DNA from: CAXQZU01 sp964228555 | GTDB lineage: Bacteria; Planctomycetota; PLA2; JAEUHO01 | NCBI GenBank assembly: GCA_964228555.1 | Contig: CAXQZU010000008.1 | Coordinates: 4,201 to 68,200, forward strand | Direction of reading: 5' to 3' | Length of the DNA: 64,000 nucleotides | In this document: positions 52,364 through 62,280 of the stretch, one piece after another | Position numbering within the stretch: position 1 is the stretch's first letter | How the letters are laid out: each line of letters starts with the position of its first letter | Made by a program: the position numbers and the translations under genes | Notes under the pieces: model-generated | The model's database searches: none | What the model was told of the DNA's origin: nothing | What the model saw: only the letters and a program-made list of their open reading frames with translations

Positions 52364-53302
52364 GTGGCCGCCGACGTCAAGGCTGACGGCAAGACCGCCA
52401 TCTGGTGGAACGGCACGCTCGTGCCCTACGCCGACGCCAAGACGCACGTGCTCTCGCACGCGTTGCACTACGGCACGGGCGCCTTCGAGGGCATCCGCGC
52501 CTACCACGGGCCGCGCGGCACCTTCGTGTTCCGCCTGCGCGAGCACGTCGAGCGCCTGCTGGGCTCGGCCAAGGCCTACAAGATCCCCGTGGCCTACAGC
52601 GCCGAGCAGCTGGTGGCCGCGTGCGTGGAGACCATCCGCGCCAACCGTCTGCAGGCCTGCTACCTGCGGCCGATCGTGTTCCTCGGACACGGCCCGCTGG
52701 GCGTGTACGCGCACAACGTGCCCACCGAGGTGGTCATCGCGGCCTTCCCGTGGGGTGCCTACCTCGGCAACGAGGCGCTCGAGAAGGGCATCCGCACCAC
52801 GATCTCCTCGTGGCGGCGGCTGCACCCCGCAGCCTTCCCCACGACGGCCAAGGGCACGGGCCAGTACCTCAACAGCGCGCTGGCCGTGCGCGAGGCCAAG
52901 GAGAAGGGCTACGACGAGGCCATCCTGCTGGACATGGCAGGCAACGTGAGCGAGGGCAGCGGCGAGAACCTGTTCATGATCAAGGGCCGCACGCTCATCA
53001 CGCCCGGCTTCGACAGCTCGATCCTGCCCGGCATCACGCGCGACAGCATCCTCGTGCTCGCCCGCGAGCAGGGCCTGTCCATCGAGGTGCGGGCCATCAC
53101 GCGCGGCGAGCTCTACGGCGCCGACGAGGCCTTCTTCACCGGCACGGCAGCCGAGGTGACGCCCATCCGCGAGGTCGACAGCTACGTGATCGGGGCCGGC
53201 CGCGCCGGGCCCATCACGCGTGCGCTGCAGCAGGCCTTCTTCCGCGCCGTGCGCGGCGAGGACGCCAGCAAGCAGGAGTGGCTCACGCCGGTGCCCGCCT
53301 AG
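52364..53302 (+). CDS. ilvE: Branched-chain amino acid aminotransferase
   Basis: This fold-type IV PLP enzyme performs the last step of valine, leucine and isoleucine synthesis. Its 312 aa match the family. Signatures are HALHYGTGAFEGIRAY near residues 32-46, YLRPIVFLGHGPLGV, KGTGQYLNSALAVREAKEKGYDEAI (PLP lysine region, with the K of TTAKGTGQY), and NVSEGSGENLFMI with PGITRDSI. The start is GTG with a good ribosome binding site. It appears to stand alone, ending seven bases before the stop of the convergent TIGR03790 gene. Confidence 0.93.
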   Translation: MAADVKADGKTAIWWNGTLVPYADAKTHVLSHALHYGTGAFEGIRAYHGPRGTFVFRLREHVERLLGSAKAYKIPVAYSAEQLVAACVETIRANRLQACYLRPIVFLGHGPLGVYAHNVPTEVVIAAFPWGAYLGNEALEKGIRTTISSWRRLHPAAFPTTAKGTGQYLNSALAVREAKEKGYDEAILLDMAGNVSEGSGENLFMIKGRTLITPGFDSSILPGITRDSILVLAREQGLSIEVRAITRGELYGADEAFFTGTAAEVTPIREVDSYVIGAGRAGPITRALQQAFFRAVRGEDASKQEWLTPVPA

Positions 53303-53308
53303 GGCGGC

Positions 53309-55936
53309 CTAGGGCGGGCCGCTGCGCAGGCTGGCGGCCGCCAGCGGCACTGTCACCACCTGGCCGCCCAGCAGCGCCGAGAGCCGCGGCGGGCCCTCGG
53401 GCTCCAGCACCAGCTCGAGCGCATTCCAGCCGGCCTTGAGCCAGGCGCCCGCGAAGGCCATGCGCGTGGGGGAGGCGCTGGCGTCCAGCGCGCGCTGCCC
53501 GCCCCACGTGCCCTCCAGCCGTCCGCTGCCGGAGAGCAGCAGCTGGTAGAAGCCGTCCTCGGGCACCTGCACCTCGCCCTCGAGCTCGATGCGCACGGCC
53601 TTCTCCACCTTGAGGTCGCCCAGCGCCTTGGCCAGCGCCTCGTCGCTGAGCGCGCCCAGCGTGCCCTCGTGCACCTTCTTCTTGTCGTCGGTGACCCGCA
53701 GCCCCAGCCCCGTGCGGGGCCCCGCGGGAGCGGGCGCCGCCGCCTTGCCATCCTTGTCCTTGGCGTCCTTGGGCTTCTTGGGCTTGGGCGCAGGCTTGGT
53801 GGGGGCCTTGCCCGACGCGCCGGTGGCCGCCGTCACCTCCAGCGGGACGGAACGCGCCGCGGGGCCCTCGGGGAACCGGGCCCGCGCCACCAGTTCCACC
53901 GTGGCCGGGCCCAGCCGCAGCGTGTCCACCTCCGCCTTCCACGCCCCGCCCTTGACGGGTGCGGTGGCGAGCACGCGTGCGCCCAGCAGCACCTCGACCT
54001 CGCTGGCCCCGGCCGCCTTGCCGCCGAGCGCCAGCAGCGTGCCAAGGCGCGGCGGCTCCTTCGGGCCCGCCAGCGTCACCGCGCGCGCCGCGTTGGCCAC
54101 CGTGACGCGCGCGCGCGCGTGCGAGCGCGTCTCGATGGCGTCGCCAGCCACGTGCACGAGGCGCACCTCATGGGCGCCGTCGTCCTCGGCGGCGGTGTCC
54201 CAGGAAAGCGGGCTGCCGGCCGGACCGCTCGCGCGCAGGCGGCCGTCCACCCACAACTCCAGGCGCGCGCCGTCCTGCGCCGTGCCGGAGGGCAGCCCCG
54301 CCTCGACCTGCTGCACGCCCGCCAGCGGGCCGGCCGTGAGCGCGGCCGGCAGCGTGACGGGCACGAAGCGCGCGAAGGGCCGTGCCAGGGGATCGCCCAC
54401 GACCAGCGTCTGCCACGGGCCTGCCATGCTCTGGTAGTAGGCCTCGGCCAGCGAGCACCCGCGGGCGTAGTGCACGTGGATGGAGGGCAGCGGGAACTTC
54501 TGCCACAGCGCCAGCGGCTCGCCCACCGTGCCGGCCGACCCTGCCGAGCCGGCCCGCAGCAGCTCGCTGAGCTTGGTCTGGCCGCCGTGGCTGAAGTCGG
54601 CGCCGAACGAGGTCAGGTGCTCGACGAGCGCACCCGGCAGCAGCGTGCTCTCGGTGCCCTTCCACGCGAAGCCCGCGGCGCCCACCACGGCCCCGATCAC
54701 GTCGGCCTTGCCCTTGGGCAGCACGCCGTCCTGCCCGTCCTTGTCCTTGGTGAGCACGGCCACGCGCCGGTTCATGCCTTCCAGCAGGCCCTGCGTGAAG
54801 GGGAAGTAGGGCTCGCGCGTGTTGGCGCGCACGTCGTCGTTGGCCAGCAGGTACACGGTGCCCTGCGGCTGCGCGCCGTCGCTCTGCGCGCCGCGCTCGA
54901 GGCAGGCCAGCACCTCGGGCGCGCTGTTGCCCCACTCGCCCGTGTAGCCCAGCATCACGCTCAGCAGGTAGCGCTCGCGCGGAGGCTCGCCGGACCCCGC
55001 CAGCAGAGGCATGGGCGCGCCGGCCGCGTCCCACAGGCGTCCCGAGGCAAAGCCGTGCGAGGCATGGCCGCCCGTGAGCCGCGCCTGCGCGGCCGTCATC
55101 TGCTCCACCAGCGCGTCGAAGGCCGGGTCCGCACGCAGCGGCTCGAGGTCCGGGTCGGACACGGTGTGCATGGCGTTCGTCCAGCCGCGCTGGATGGCCT
55201 GCGCAAGGGCCTCGAGCGCAGCGGCCTTGTCGCCCAGCCGCGCGTGGCAGCAGGCGAGGTCGTACCAGGCGCCCATGAGGTCGGGCGCGCCGGCCAGCAG
55301 GGCCTTGTAGGTGTCCCTTGCGCCGGCCCAGTCCTGCGCCTGCAGCCGCTCTTGCGCCTGGCGCATGGCCGTGGCCTCGGCCGCCGTGGGTGGCCGCCCC
55401 GCCGGCCCGCTGCGCGTGCCCGGCTCGGGGTGGAAGTAGCGGTTGGCGGCGAGGTCGAGCCAGCGCGCCGTGTCCCCCGCTTCCACGTGGCGCCAGAAGT
55501 ACGTGAGCCCCGTCAACGAGGCGCGGAAGGGCACGTGCGGCATGGGCTGCACGCCCTTGGCCCGGGCCTCGGCGTCCACGTCCACCGCGAAGGGGAAGTC
55601 GGCCGACCACGCCAGCAGGTCGGCGTGCTCCAGCAGCCCGCGCGCCTCCAGCTGCTGCCTGACCGGCGCCCAGAGGCGCGTGCGGAACGTGTCGAGGTCC
55701 ACGATGCGCAGCGTGGGCGCGCCCTCGAGGTAGACGAGGTTCTCGGCCGGGATGGCTCGCCGGCGTGCATAGGCATGAGCCACCTGCAGCGAGACCGGCG
55801 AGTCGGCGTTGACCACCACCACGGTGCGCTCGGGCCCGCCCCCGGCCGCGGCCGGGCGGGCCCACGCCAGCAGGACTGCCAGCAGCAGCAGGGCGGTGCA
55901 CGGCAGGCGACGGAGGGTCGGCAAGGCGGCACGCAT
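53309..55936 (-). CDS. TIGR03790-like secreted protein
   Basis: This 875-aa exported protein has a signal peptide (about 1-31). The first part (TVVVVNADSPVSLQVAHAYARRRAIP, RTRLWAPVRQQLEARGLL, LAWSADFPFAV) matches the TIGR03790 family, which is split here by an insert with a TPR-like segment (about 220-275: WYDLACCHARLGDKAAALEA). Family features return at VLTKDKDGQDGVLPKG, SFGADFSHGGQTKLSELLRAG and HYARGCSLAEAYYQSM. The C-terminal 300 residues hold Ig-like beta domains and a Pro/Lys linker (about 715-745). Function is unknown. The ATG follows TAGGCT by eight bases. Confidence 0.75.
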   Translation of the reverse strand: MRAALPTLRRLPCTALLLLAVLLAWARPAAAGGGPERTVVVVNADSPVSLQVAHAYARRRAIPAENLVYLEGAPTLRIVDLDTFRTRLWAPVRQQLEARGLLEHADLLAWSADFPFAVDVDAEARAKGVQPMPHVPFRASLTGLTYFWRHVEAGDTARWLDLAANRYFHPEPGTRSGPAGRPPTAAEATAMRQAQERLQAQDWAGARDTYKALLAGAPDLMGAWYDLACCHARLGDKAAALEALAQAIQRGWTNAMHTVSDPDLEPLRADPAFDALVEQMTAAQARLTGGHASHGFASGRLWDAAGAPMPLLAGSGEPPRERYLLSVMLGYTGEWGNSAPEVLACLERGAQSDGAQPQGTVYLLANDDVRANTREPYFPFTQGLLEGMNRRVAVLTKDKDGQDGVLPKGKADVIGAVVGAAGFAWKGTESTLLPGALVEHLTSFGADFSHGGQTKLSELLRAGSAGSAGTVGEPLALWQKFPLPSIHVHYARGCSLAEAYYQSMAGPWQTLVVGDPLARPFARFVPVTLPAALTAGPLAGVQQVEAGLPSGTAQDGARLELWVDGRLRASGPAGSPLSWDTAAEDDGAHEVRLVHVAGDAIETRSHARARVTVANAARAVTLAGPKEPPRLGTLLALGGKAAGASEVEVLLGARVLATAPVKGGAWKAEVDTLRLGPATVELVARARFPEGPAARSVPLEVTAATGASGKAPTKPAPKPKKPKDAKDKDGKAAAPAPAGPRTGLGLRVTDDKKKVHEGTLGALSDEALAKALGDLKVEKAVRIELEGEVQVPEDGFYQLLLSGSGRLEGTWGGQRALDASASPTRMAFAGAWLKAGWNALELVLEPEGPPRLSALLGGQVVTVPLAAASLRSGPP

Positions 55937-55943
55937 GCGCGCC

Positions 55944-55949
55944 AGCCTA
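55944..55949 (-). promoter_or_regulatory. -10-like hexamer TAGGCT before the TIGR03790-like gene
   Basis: On the minus strand it ends eight bases before the ATG at 55936, predicting a leaderless transcript. Confidence 0.4.
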
Positions 55950-55985
55950 CGGTGCGGGCGGCCGGGGTGCCTTGCCCCGGCCGGC

Positions 55986-56945
55986 CTAGGGCGCCGCGGC
56001 CGCGGGCGTGCCGCGCGCGAGCGCCGTGGCCGTGGCCGCCGGCTCCTGGACGGGCAGCGCGAGGGACGTGTCGTCGCGGCCCGGCTGGAGGATCTCCATG
56101 CGGCCGTCCATGTGCTCCACCAGCGCCGTGCAGGAGTCCACCCAGTCGCCGTCGTTGTAGTAGTGGATGCCGTCCACCACGGTCATGTCCGGCTTGTGGA
56201 TGTGGCCGCACACGACGCCCTGCGCCCCGGCCTCGCGCGCCCTGCGCGCCAGGCAGTGCTCGAACTTGCCCACGAAGCGCATCGCATCCTTCACGCGTCG
56301 CTTGATCGCGGCGGCGAAGGACCAGTAGTCGAGCCCCACCCAGCGGCGCGCCGTGTTCATCCAGCGGTTGAGCATCAGCAGCACGCCATAGGCGGCATCG
56401 CCCACCCGGTAGAGCAGCCCCATGTGGATCAGGGCGTCGAACTCGTCGCCGTGCACCACCAGCAGGCGCCGGCCGTCGGCCGTCTCGTGCACGATCTCGC
56501 GCCGGATCTCGATGCCGCCGAACGACACCCCGTCGAACTGGCGGAAGTGCTCGTCGTGGTTGCCGGGGATGTAGGTCACCTGCACGCCGTGCCGGGCCTT
56601 CTTCAGGATCTTCTGCACCACGTCGTTGTGGGCCTGCGGCCAGTACCAGCGCCGGCGCATGGCCCACAGGTCGATCATGTCGCCCACGAGCACCAGCCGC
56701 TCCATGTCGCAGCTGGAGAGGAACGCGCGCAAGCGGTCGGCCTGGCAGTCGCGCGTGCCAAGGTGCACGTCCGAGATGAACACCGTGCGGTAGCGCGGCC
56801 TCGTGCGCGCGGTCCCGCAGCCCGCGACGTCATGCGCGGGCGCCTTGCCTGCGTCCCCGGCCCCGGGCGGCGCGGAGGGCATGCTCTCGCCCAGGTCCAG
56901 CCGGCGGGCCACGCCCGCCACGGCCTCACGGTCGCTGCGGCTCAT
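55986..56945 (-). CDS. LpxH-like metallophosphoesterase
   Basis: This 319-aa calcineurin-type phosphoesterase is related to UDP-2,3-diacylglucosamine hydrolase LpxH2. Metal-binding motifs are complete: D59/H61 in FISDVHLGT, D89 in LVGDMIDLW, N129-H130-D131 in IPGNHDE, a histidine in LVVHGDEFD, and GHIHKP. The segment DLWAMRRRWYWPQ is typical of this branch. The first 50 residues and the last 30 are low-complexity. It would remove UMP during lipid A synthesis, consistent with a Gram-negative envelope, but other nucleotide-lipid substrates are possible. Confidence 0.8.
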   Translation of the reverse strand: MSRSDREAVAGVARRLDLGESMPSAPPGAGDAGKAPAHDVAGCGTARTRPRYRTVFISDVHLGTRDCQADRLRAFLSSCDMERLVLVGDMIDLWAMRRRWYWPQAHNDVVQKILKKARHGVQVTYIPGNHDEHFRQFDGVSFGGIEIRREIVHETADGRRLLVVHGDEFDALIHMGLLYRVGDAAYGVLLMLNRWMNTARRWVGLDYWSFAAAIKRRVKDAMRFVGKFEHCLARRAREAGAQGVVCGHIHKPDMTVVDGIHYYNDGDWVDSCTALVEHMDGRMEILQPGRDDTSLALPVQEPAATATALARGTPAAAAP

Positions 56946-57058
56946 GCGCTGAGCATCGACCGGCCCGGTGAGGAGCCGGTGGCGGATGCGTGAAGGGCCG
57001 GTGAAACCCGGTCTCTACGCGCCCGGCAGGAAGGGGCCGCCGCGGGGCGGCCCGTCGG

Positions 57059-58306
57059 TCAACGGCGCGGCTTGACGCGCTCGAGGATGCGCTTCTCGCT
57101 GTCCGAGATGCGGTTGCGGCCGTCGCCCGAGCCCTCCTCGCGGCGCTCGGACGTGCCCAGGTCGACGGTCTTCTCCTCGTCGGTCTCGTCGCCCGTGTCC
57201 TCCTTCTCCAGCGGCTCCAGCGGCTTGCCGTAGAGCGAGTGCTCGAACACGTCGCGCGGGAAGAGGGCCATGTGCACCAGGCGGCCATCGATCGAGATCG
57301 CGTCGCCCACCGTGCCGTCCTTGAGCTTCACGTCGAAGGAGATGCCCACCGCGTCGGCGGCCTGCTTGCGCGGCGTGAACGTGGCCGTGCGCAGCTCGGC
57401 CAGCATCTTGTTGGCAGCGTCCGTCGCCATCTTCAGCGAGGCCTCGTCGCCCTTGGGCAGCTTGATGCCCAGCGACTTGGCGCGCAGCTCGAGGGCGGCC
57501 GCGGGGAAGGTGAGCGACTTGAGCATGGGCTCGAAGTACTCGCTCACGAACTTGTTGGTGGCGTACACCTCGAGCGCCTGCACGCGGCCGCGCACCACGG
57601 CGAGGCTGCCGACCACCGTGCCGCCGCCCTGCTTCGTGGGCCACGCGCTCATCGAGCTCTGGCACACCAGGCAGTACTCGGCGAAGTTGTCGCTCTCGCT
57701 GATCGCCGACAGGCTGCGGCGCTTGTCGCTCTCCGGCAGGAAGTCGAGGAAGTGCGACACGAACTTGGGCACGATGCTCTTGCTCGTGCTCACGAGCAGG
57801 TTCTCGCGGATGTAGGGGGGCGCGAGGAACTCGCGCACCTTGAAGTCCACCGGGGTCTTGCGCGTGTCGGCCGCCATCGAGGCCGCCATCACGTCCACCT
57901 CGCGCGCGTCCGCCGGCGGGATCAGCACGTCACGCACCACCACGCGGTCGCGACGGCCACCGTCGATCACGGTGCCGCCCGAGAGCAGCGCCACCTTCGG
58001 GCCGGGGTTCATCACGCGCAGGCGCTCGACGGCCGTGCTCTTCTCGGGCTCCGTCGCGTTGAAGGGCGCGTCGGGCACCATGGGCACCACCTCGAGCGGC
58101 ACCTCCTCGCCCAGCACGTAGATCGGGAACAGCGTCACCTGGTCGGCCTGCAGGCCCTCGGCCAGGTAGAGGTTCTTGAGGTTGGCCGCCAGCGACTTGC
58201 CCACGGCCGCGGGATCGCCCGGTGCGGGGTCCTCGGCGCGCAGCGGCGAGGCGACCGCGAGCGCGGCCAGGAAGGCAACGGGAAGGAGACGGGCGAGACG
58301 CTTCAT
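57059..58306 (-). CDS. Secreted ARPP-1/DUF6569-like protein
   Basis: This 415-aa exported protein has a signal peptide (about 1-24). The ARPP-1/DUF6569-type core is suggested by QVTLFPIYVLG, VALLSGGTVIDGGRRDRVVVRDVLIPPADAREVDV and LAVVRGRVQALEVYATNKF. One CxxC pair (YCLVCQSS) occurs near residue 210. The C-terminal 50 residues are charged and probably disordered. Function of the family is unknown. A GGAGG site four bases before the ATG and TAGAGT (58327-58332, minus strand) give a clear short-leader start. Confidence 0.7.
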   Translation of the reverse strand: MKRLARLLPVAFLAALAVASPLRAEDPAPGDPAAVGKSLAANLKNLYLAEGLQADQVTLFPIYVLGEEVPLEVVPMVPDAPFNATEPEKSTAVERLRVMNPGPKVALLSGGTVIDGGRRDRVVVRDVLIPPADAREVDVMAASMAADTRKTPVDFKVREFLAPPYIRENLLVSTSKSIVPKFVSHFLDFLPESDKRRSLSAISESDNFAEYCLVCQSSMSAWPTKQGGGTVVGSLAVVRGRVQALEVYATNKFVSEYFEPMLKSLTFPAAALELRAKSLGIKLPKGDEASLKMATDAANKMLAELRTATFTPRKQAADAVGISFDVKLKDGTVGDAISIDGRLVHMALFPRDVFEHSLYGKPLEPLEKEDTGDETDEEKTVDLGTSERREEGSGDGRNRISDSEKRILERVKPRR

Positions 58307-58738
58307 GGAACCTCCGGGATGTCCAGACTCTAGCCTCCCCTGCGGCCGGGGACGGCGTGAGGCCGGGGCACCCCACGCATCCATCGGCGCAGGGGGCCTG
58401 CAACCTTGAACCCAGCGGGCCCTGCGTTGGACGCGCCTGCGCCTGCCCTCGTTCCCGCCAAGGCCACCCGCGCGCCCCCGCCCGCCAGGCTGCGAAGGCC
58501 CCAGGGCGCAGTAGACAAGACGAAGGTCCAGAAGCGGGGCTGGACCTGCATGCCAGGACGCAGGGCGGCGCCCCGCCGTTCAGATGATTGTAGATAGCAA
58601 GTGAATGGGCCAGGGGCCTTCCCGCAACCCGCCGTAGCGCGTCCTGCGCCGGATTGTGGCCCTGCGGGGACGGCGCAGGGCGTCCCCGGCCGTAGGGTAG
58701 CCCCGCGGCGGGGCCCGTGCCCCCGCCCCGGAGGCCGC
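58307..58738. other. Divergent intergenic region with no gene
   Basis: These 432 bases separate the DUF6569-like gene from the beta-propeller lipoprotein gene. The left end holds the minus-strand leader; the right end has TAGGGT (58693-58698) and a CGGAGG site for the lipoprotein. The interior includes a markedly AT-richer patch at about 58577-58608. Short frames here have no ribosome binding site or recognisable protein, so I see no gene. Confidence 0.5.
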
Positions 58739-60298
58739 ATGCCCAAGTCCCTTCCCGCGGCCCTGCTCGTGCTGTGCGCGCTGGTCCTGCCCGCGTGCAG
58801 CACGACGGCCGAGGACCCGCCGCCCGACGCCCTGCTCTTCATCGCCGACGGGCGCCAGGCCGGCGTGTTCGAGCTCTTCGCCTGCGACGCCTACGGGCAG
58901 GGCCTGCGGGTGGTGAGCGGCTCGCTCATCGCCACGTCCGACGTGCAGGACTTCGCCTGGAGCCCGGGCCGCCAGCTGGTGGCCTTCCGTGCCGACCGCG
59001 ACAGCGATGACCGCTACGAGCTCTACGTCGCCGACATCGTCAACGGCGGCTCGCCCGTGCGGGTGTCGGGTGCCCTCGCTGCCGGGGGCAACGTGCAGGG
59101 CGGGTTTGCCTGGCGTGACGACGGCCTGCGCCTCGCGTACGTCGCCGACGCCAGCGTGCCCGGCCAGCCCGAGCTGTTCGTCGCCTCGCTGTCGGGCTCG
59201 GCAGCGCGCGTCTCGCCGACGCTCGCTGCCGGCGGCTACGTGGGCACCTTCGCCTGGCAGCCGGGCGGGCTGCGGCTTGCCTTCCTCGCCGACGTGGACG
59301 GGCTGGGCCGCGAGGTCCTGCACACCGTCTCGGCCGAGGGCACGGGCCTGTCGGCCGACAACGCCGTGGCGGGCAGCGCGCAGTCCCTCGCGTGGGCGCC
59401 CAGCGGCACGCGACTGGCGGTGCTGGCCGACGTCGCCAACGACGGCCGCCTTGCGCTGCGCACGCTGGACGCGCTGGGCGGCGATGCCCAGGACGCCAGC
59501 GCGCTGGCCTCGGCCGCCAACCCGCTGGCCAGCGTGCACTCCTTCGCGTGGCGCGACGACGGCCTGCGCCTTGCCTGCCTGGCCGACCGCAGCGTGGCTG
59601 GCCGGCTCGACGCCTGGGCCGCGGACCCTGACGGCAGCGACCAGGCCTCGCTGCACGTCGCCCCGGCCGGTCGCGACGTGCTTGCCGTGCTGTGCCAGCC
59701 GCAAGGCACGCGCGTGGCGGTGCTGGTGGAGGACGCTGCCAGCGGCCTGCCCACGCTGCGCATCGCCGAGGACGACGGGACGCTGGACCTCTCGGTCGTG
59801 GGCGCGCCGGGCACGGTGGGGGTGCAGTCCGTGGCGTGGTCCCCCGACGGCACGCGCCTGGCGTGGACCGCCGACACGGACGTGGACGGCGCGCGCGACC
59901 TCTACAGCACCAGCGCCGCCGGGGCCGTGGCGCCCGAGCGCCACAGCAGCCTCGGCACGGGCGAGACCGTGTTCGACTTCGCCTGGCTGCCCGACAGCAG
60001 CCGCCTGCTGTTCACCAGCGACGACGACGCACCCGCCCTCGCCGTGCGCGACCTCTTCCTCGTGCTGCCGGGCTCCGCGCCCGAGCGCCTGACCAGCCGC
60101 ACCGACGCCGCACACGACGTGGGCGCCTACGTGGCCACGCAGGACAGTTCCCTGCTGGCGTGGGAGGACGGCCTCGCGGTGGGCGAGCCGCCCTCGATCG
60201 TCCTCACCAGCACGGCCGGGCCGCCGCGCTCCCTGCTGGAGGTGACGGCCCGCCTCGACCCGCCGCTCACCGTGGCCGGCGTGCCCGCCGCGCGCTAG
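58739..60298 (+). CDS. Beta-propeller (TolB/PD40-like) lipoprotein
   Basis: This 519-aa lipoprotein has a lipobox near VLPACS (cysteine at about residue 20). The mature part is a series of WD40-like/PD40 repeats with the recurring pattern FAWxxxGxRLAxxAD (FAWSPGRQLVAFRADRD, FAWRDDGLRLAYVADAS, FAWQPGGLRLAFLADVD, VAWSPDGTRLAWTADTD), about nine blades in all. Such propellers usually bind proteins or glycans at the cell surface; no enzyme domain is seen. The ATG at 58739 has a CGGAGG site; the longer frame upstream is non-coding. Confidence 0.8.
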   Translation: MPKSLPAALLVLCALVLPACSTTAEDPPPDALLFIADGRQAGVFELFACDAYGQGLRVVSGSLIATSDVQDFAWSPGRQLVAFRADRDSDDRYELYVADIVNGGSPVRVSGALAAGGNVQGGFAWRDDGLRLAYVADASVPGQPELFVASLSGSAARVSPTLAAGGYVGTFAWQPGGLRLAFLADVDGLGREVLHTVSAEGTGLSADNAVAGSAQSLAWAPSGTRLAVLADVANDGRLALRTLDALGGDAQDASALASAANPLASVHSFAWRDDGLRLACLADRSVAGRLDAWAADPDGSDQASLHVAPAGRDVLAVLCQPQGTRVAVLVEDAASGLPTLRIAEDDGTLDLSVVGAPGTVGVQSVAWSPDGTRLAWTADTDVDGARDLYSTSAAGAVAPERHSSLGTGETVFDFAWLPDSSRLLFTSDDDAPALAVRDLFLVLPGSAPERLTSRTDAAHDVGAYVATQDSSLLAWEDGLAVGEPPSIVLTSTAGPPRSLLEVTARLDPPLTVAGVPAAR

Positions 60299-60316
60299 CG
60301 CAGCGGGCCGCGCGCC

Positions 60317-62053
60317 TCAGGCCTCGATCTCGAACAACAGGTCCGCGAGGCGCGCACTGGCGGTGCGGCACGCGGCGTCGTCGTCCGACTCGATGGCTTG
60401 CTCGAGCGCGGCGATCGCGCCGCGCAGGCTGTCCGCCAGCGCCGGCGCCAGCGTGCCCAGCAGGCCCTGCGCGCGCTCCAGCAGCGGCCTGTGGCTGGAG
60501 GCCGCTGTGCGTCCTTCCCACAGCCCTTCCATGCGCTGGGTGGCGGCCGCGACCTCCGCCGGGCCCATCTCGGCATCCGTGAGCCGGTGCTCGATCACGA
60601 TGCCCTGCCGCGTGGCGGCGATGTGGGCCTCCAGCCTCAGCACGCCATGCGGGTCGTAGTGCATCACCAGCTCGATCTGGTGCGGCTTGCCCGTGCTCGA
60701 GGGCACCACGTCGCGCAGCACGGCGGTGCGCAGCGCGATGGCCTCGGAGGGCACGCGCGCCGTGCCCGTCGGGTCCTGGAAGATCTGGATCGGCACGTGC
60801 GCCTGGTCAGGCGCCAGCAGGTGGTAGGTCTTGCGTACCTGGCAGGGGATGGGCGTGTTGGGCGGGATGAGCGCCTCGTACACCACCACGGGCTTCCCTC
60901 CCGACGGGGCCAGCACCGACACGCCGATGCCCATCGGGGCCACGTCGGTGATCAGCGGGCCGGTGGTGGTGTCCAGCAGGCCCGTCAGCTGGGCGGCGCG
61001 GATGGCCGCGCCCATGCCCACGGCCAGCACTGGGTCGATGCCCTGCGTGCCGGCACGGCCCAGCGTGGCCTCGATCACCTGCTGCACGGCCGGGATGCTG
61101 GAGGTGCCGCCGATGAGCAGCACCCGGTGGATGGAGGAGGGGCGCACGTCCTTCGAGCGCAGGGCCTTGAGCAGGCAGTCGCGCGTGCGCTGCAGCAGGC
61201 CCTCGCAGGCCTCCTCGAACTCGGCGCGCGTGATCCGCACGTCCAGGCTCACCGGCTGGCCGCCGGCTGCCGTGCCCACCTCGTGCAGCGTCACCTCGGC
61301 CTGCGGAGCCGAGGTGAGCGCGATCTTGGCCTGCTCGGCCACGGCCTTGATGTCGCGGCGCAGGCTGGGGCTGAGCGCGGCGCCGGGCGCTGCGGCCTGC
61401 ACCTTGGCCTTCAGCAGGCCCGCCATGGCGTCGTCGAAGTCCTTGCCCCCCAGCCGCGGGTCGCCGAAGGAGCAACGCACGTCCATCACGCCGGCGAACA
61501 TCTCCAGGATGGTGATGTCGAGCGTGCCGCCGCCGAAGTCGAAGACCAGCACCTGCTCCTCGGCCGACATGTGGTCGATGCCCCAGGCCAGCGCTGCGGC
61601 CGTGGGCTCGGCCATCATCAGCAGCACCTCCAGCCCCGCGATGGCCGCCGCGTCCTGCGTGGCGCGCTTGGCCTTGTCGTCGAAGTTGGCCGGCACCGAG
61701 ATCACCACCTGCCGCACGGGCTGGCCGAGATACGCCTCCGCCGAGGCGCGCAGGTGCTTGAGCAGCAGCGCGGCCACCTCCTGCGGGCGCAGCGCCTCGC
61801 GCCCCAGCAGGATGCGGCGGTCGGTGCCCATCTTGCGCTTGGCCTCGCGCACGCCCCGACCGGGCTCGTCCACCACCTCGCGCGCCGCCTCGCCCAGCAG
61901 CACCTCGCCCTGCTCGCCCAGGGCCACCAGCGAGGGGATCACCGGGTTGCCCGTGACCGGGTCGGGGATGGGCTCGGCGCGCCCCTCGCGGAACACGCAG
62001 ATCTCGCAGGTCGAGGTGCCCAGGTCGATGCCGATGGCGAAGCGTTCAGGCAT
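60317..62053 (-). CDS. Hsp70-family (DnaK-like) protein
   Basis: This 578-aa Hsp70 has an intact nucleotide-binding domain: phosphate loop IGIDLGTSTCEICVF, connect motif PANFDDKAKRATQDAA, DFGGGTLDITIL and LIGGTSSIPAVQQVI. The substrate-binding part (about 380-500) is recognisable from IPPNTPIPCQVRKTY and the C-terminal helical lid is short. It is about 60 residues shorter than true DnaK. No dnaJ or grpE gene is adjacent, so it is probably a specialised paralogue rather than the main chaperone. A GGAGGCGG site precedes the ATG. Confidence 0.88.
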   Translation of the reverse strand: MPERFAIGIDLGTSTCEICVFREGRAEPIPDPVTGNPVIPSLVALGEQGEVLLGEAAREVVDEPGRGVREAKRKMGTDRRILLGREALRPQEVAALLLKHLRASAEAYLGQPVRQVVISVPANFDDKAKRATQDAAAIAGLEVLLMMAEPTAAALAWGIDHMSAEEQVLVFDFGGGTLDITILEMFAGVMDVRCSFGDPRLGGKDFDDAMAGLLKAKVQAAAPGAALSPSLRRDIKAVAEQAKIALTSAPQAEVTLHEVGTAAGGQPVSLDVRITRAEFEEACEGLLQRTRDCLLKALRSKDVRPSSIHRVLLIGGTSSIPAVQQVIEATLGRAGTQGIDPVLAVGMGAAIRAAQLTGLLDTTTGPLITDVAPMGIGVSVLAPSGGKPVVVYEALIPPNTPIPCQVRKTYHLLAPDQAHVPIQIFQDPTGTARVPSEAIALRTAVLRDVVPSSTGKPHQIELVMHYDPHGVLRLEAHIAATRQGIVIEHRLTDAEMGPAEVAAATQRMEGLWEGRTAASSHRPLLERAQGLLGTLAPALADSLRGAIAALEQAIESDDDAACRTASARLADLLFEIEA

Positions 62054-62280
62054 GGCCGCCTCCGCGCCGCGAGCGGTCCTGCACCGCCGCAGGGGCTCTC
62101 CATTCCGGGCCTGGCCGTCAGGCGATGACGTCCATGCGTCCTCCGGGCCATGCGCCCGCCGTGGCACGCGCGCATGATGGCCCGGCCGGGCCCGAGCCCA
62201 CAAGGCCCCACGCCACCTCGTGGCCCTTCCGAGGCCATTGCTCGCGGGGCAGGGCGGGGGGGGGAGCCCCTCCCGGATGG

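Noticed and set aside
57059..58306. Selenoprotein read-through at TGA-terminated genes such as this one
   Set aside because: Sequence after the TGA stops that I inspected shows no continuation of a family domain; the inspection was not exhaustive.
62110..62140. Five-codon frame with GGAGGAC site upstream of the Hsp70 gene
   Set aside because: A good ribosome binding site precedes ATG, but the frame ends after five codons at TGA and reading on as selenocysteine gives no recognisable protein; could be chance.
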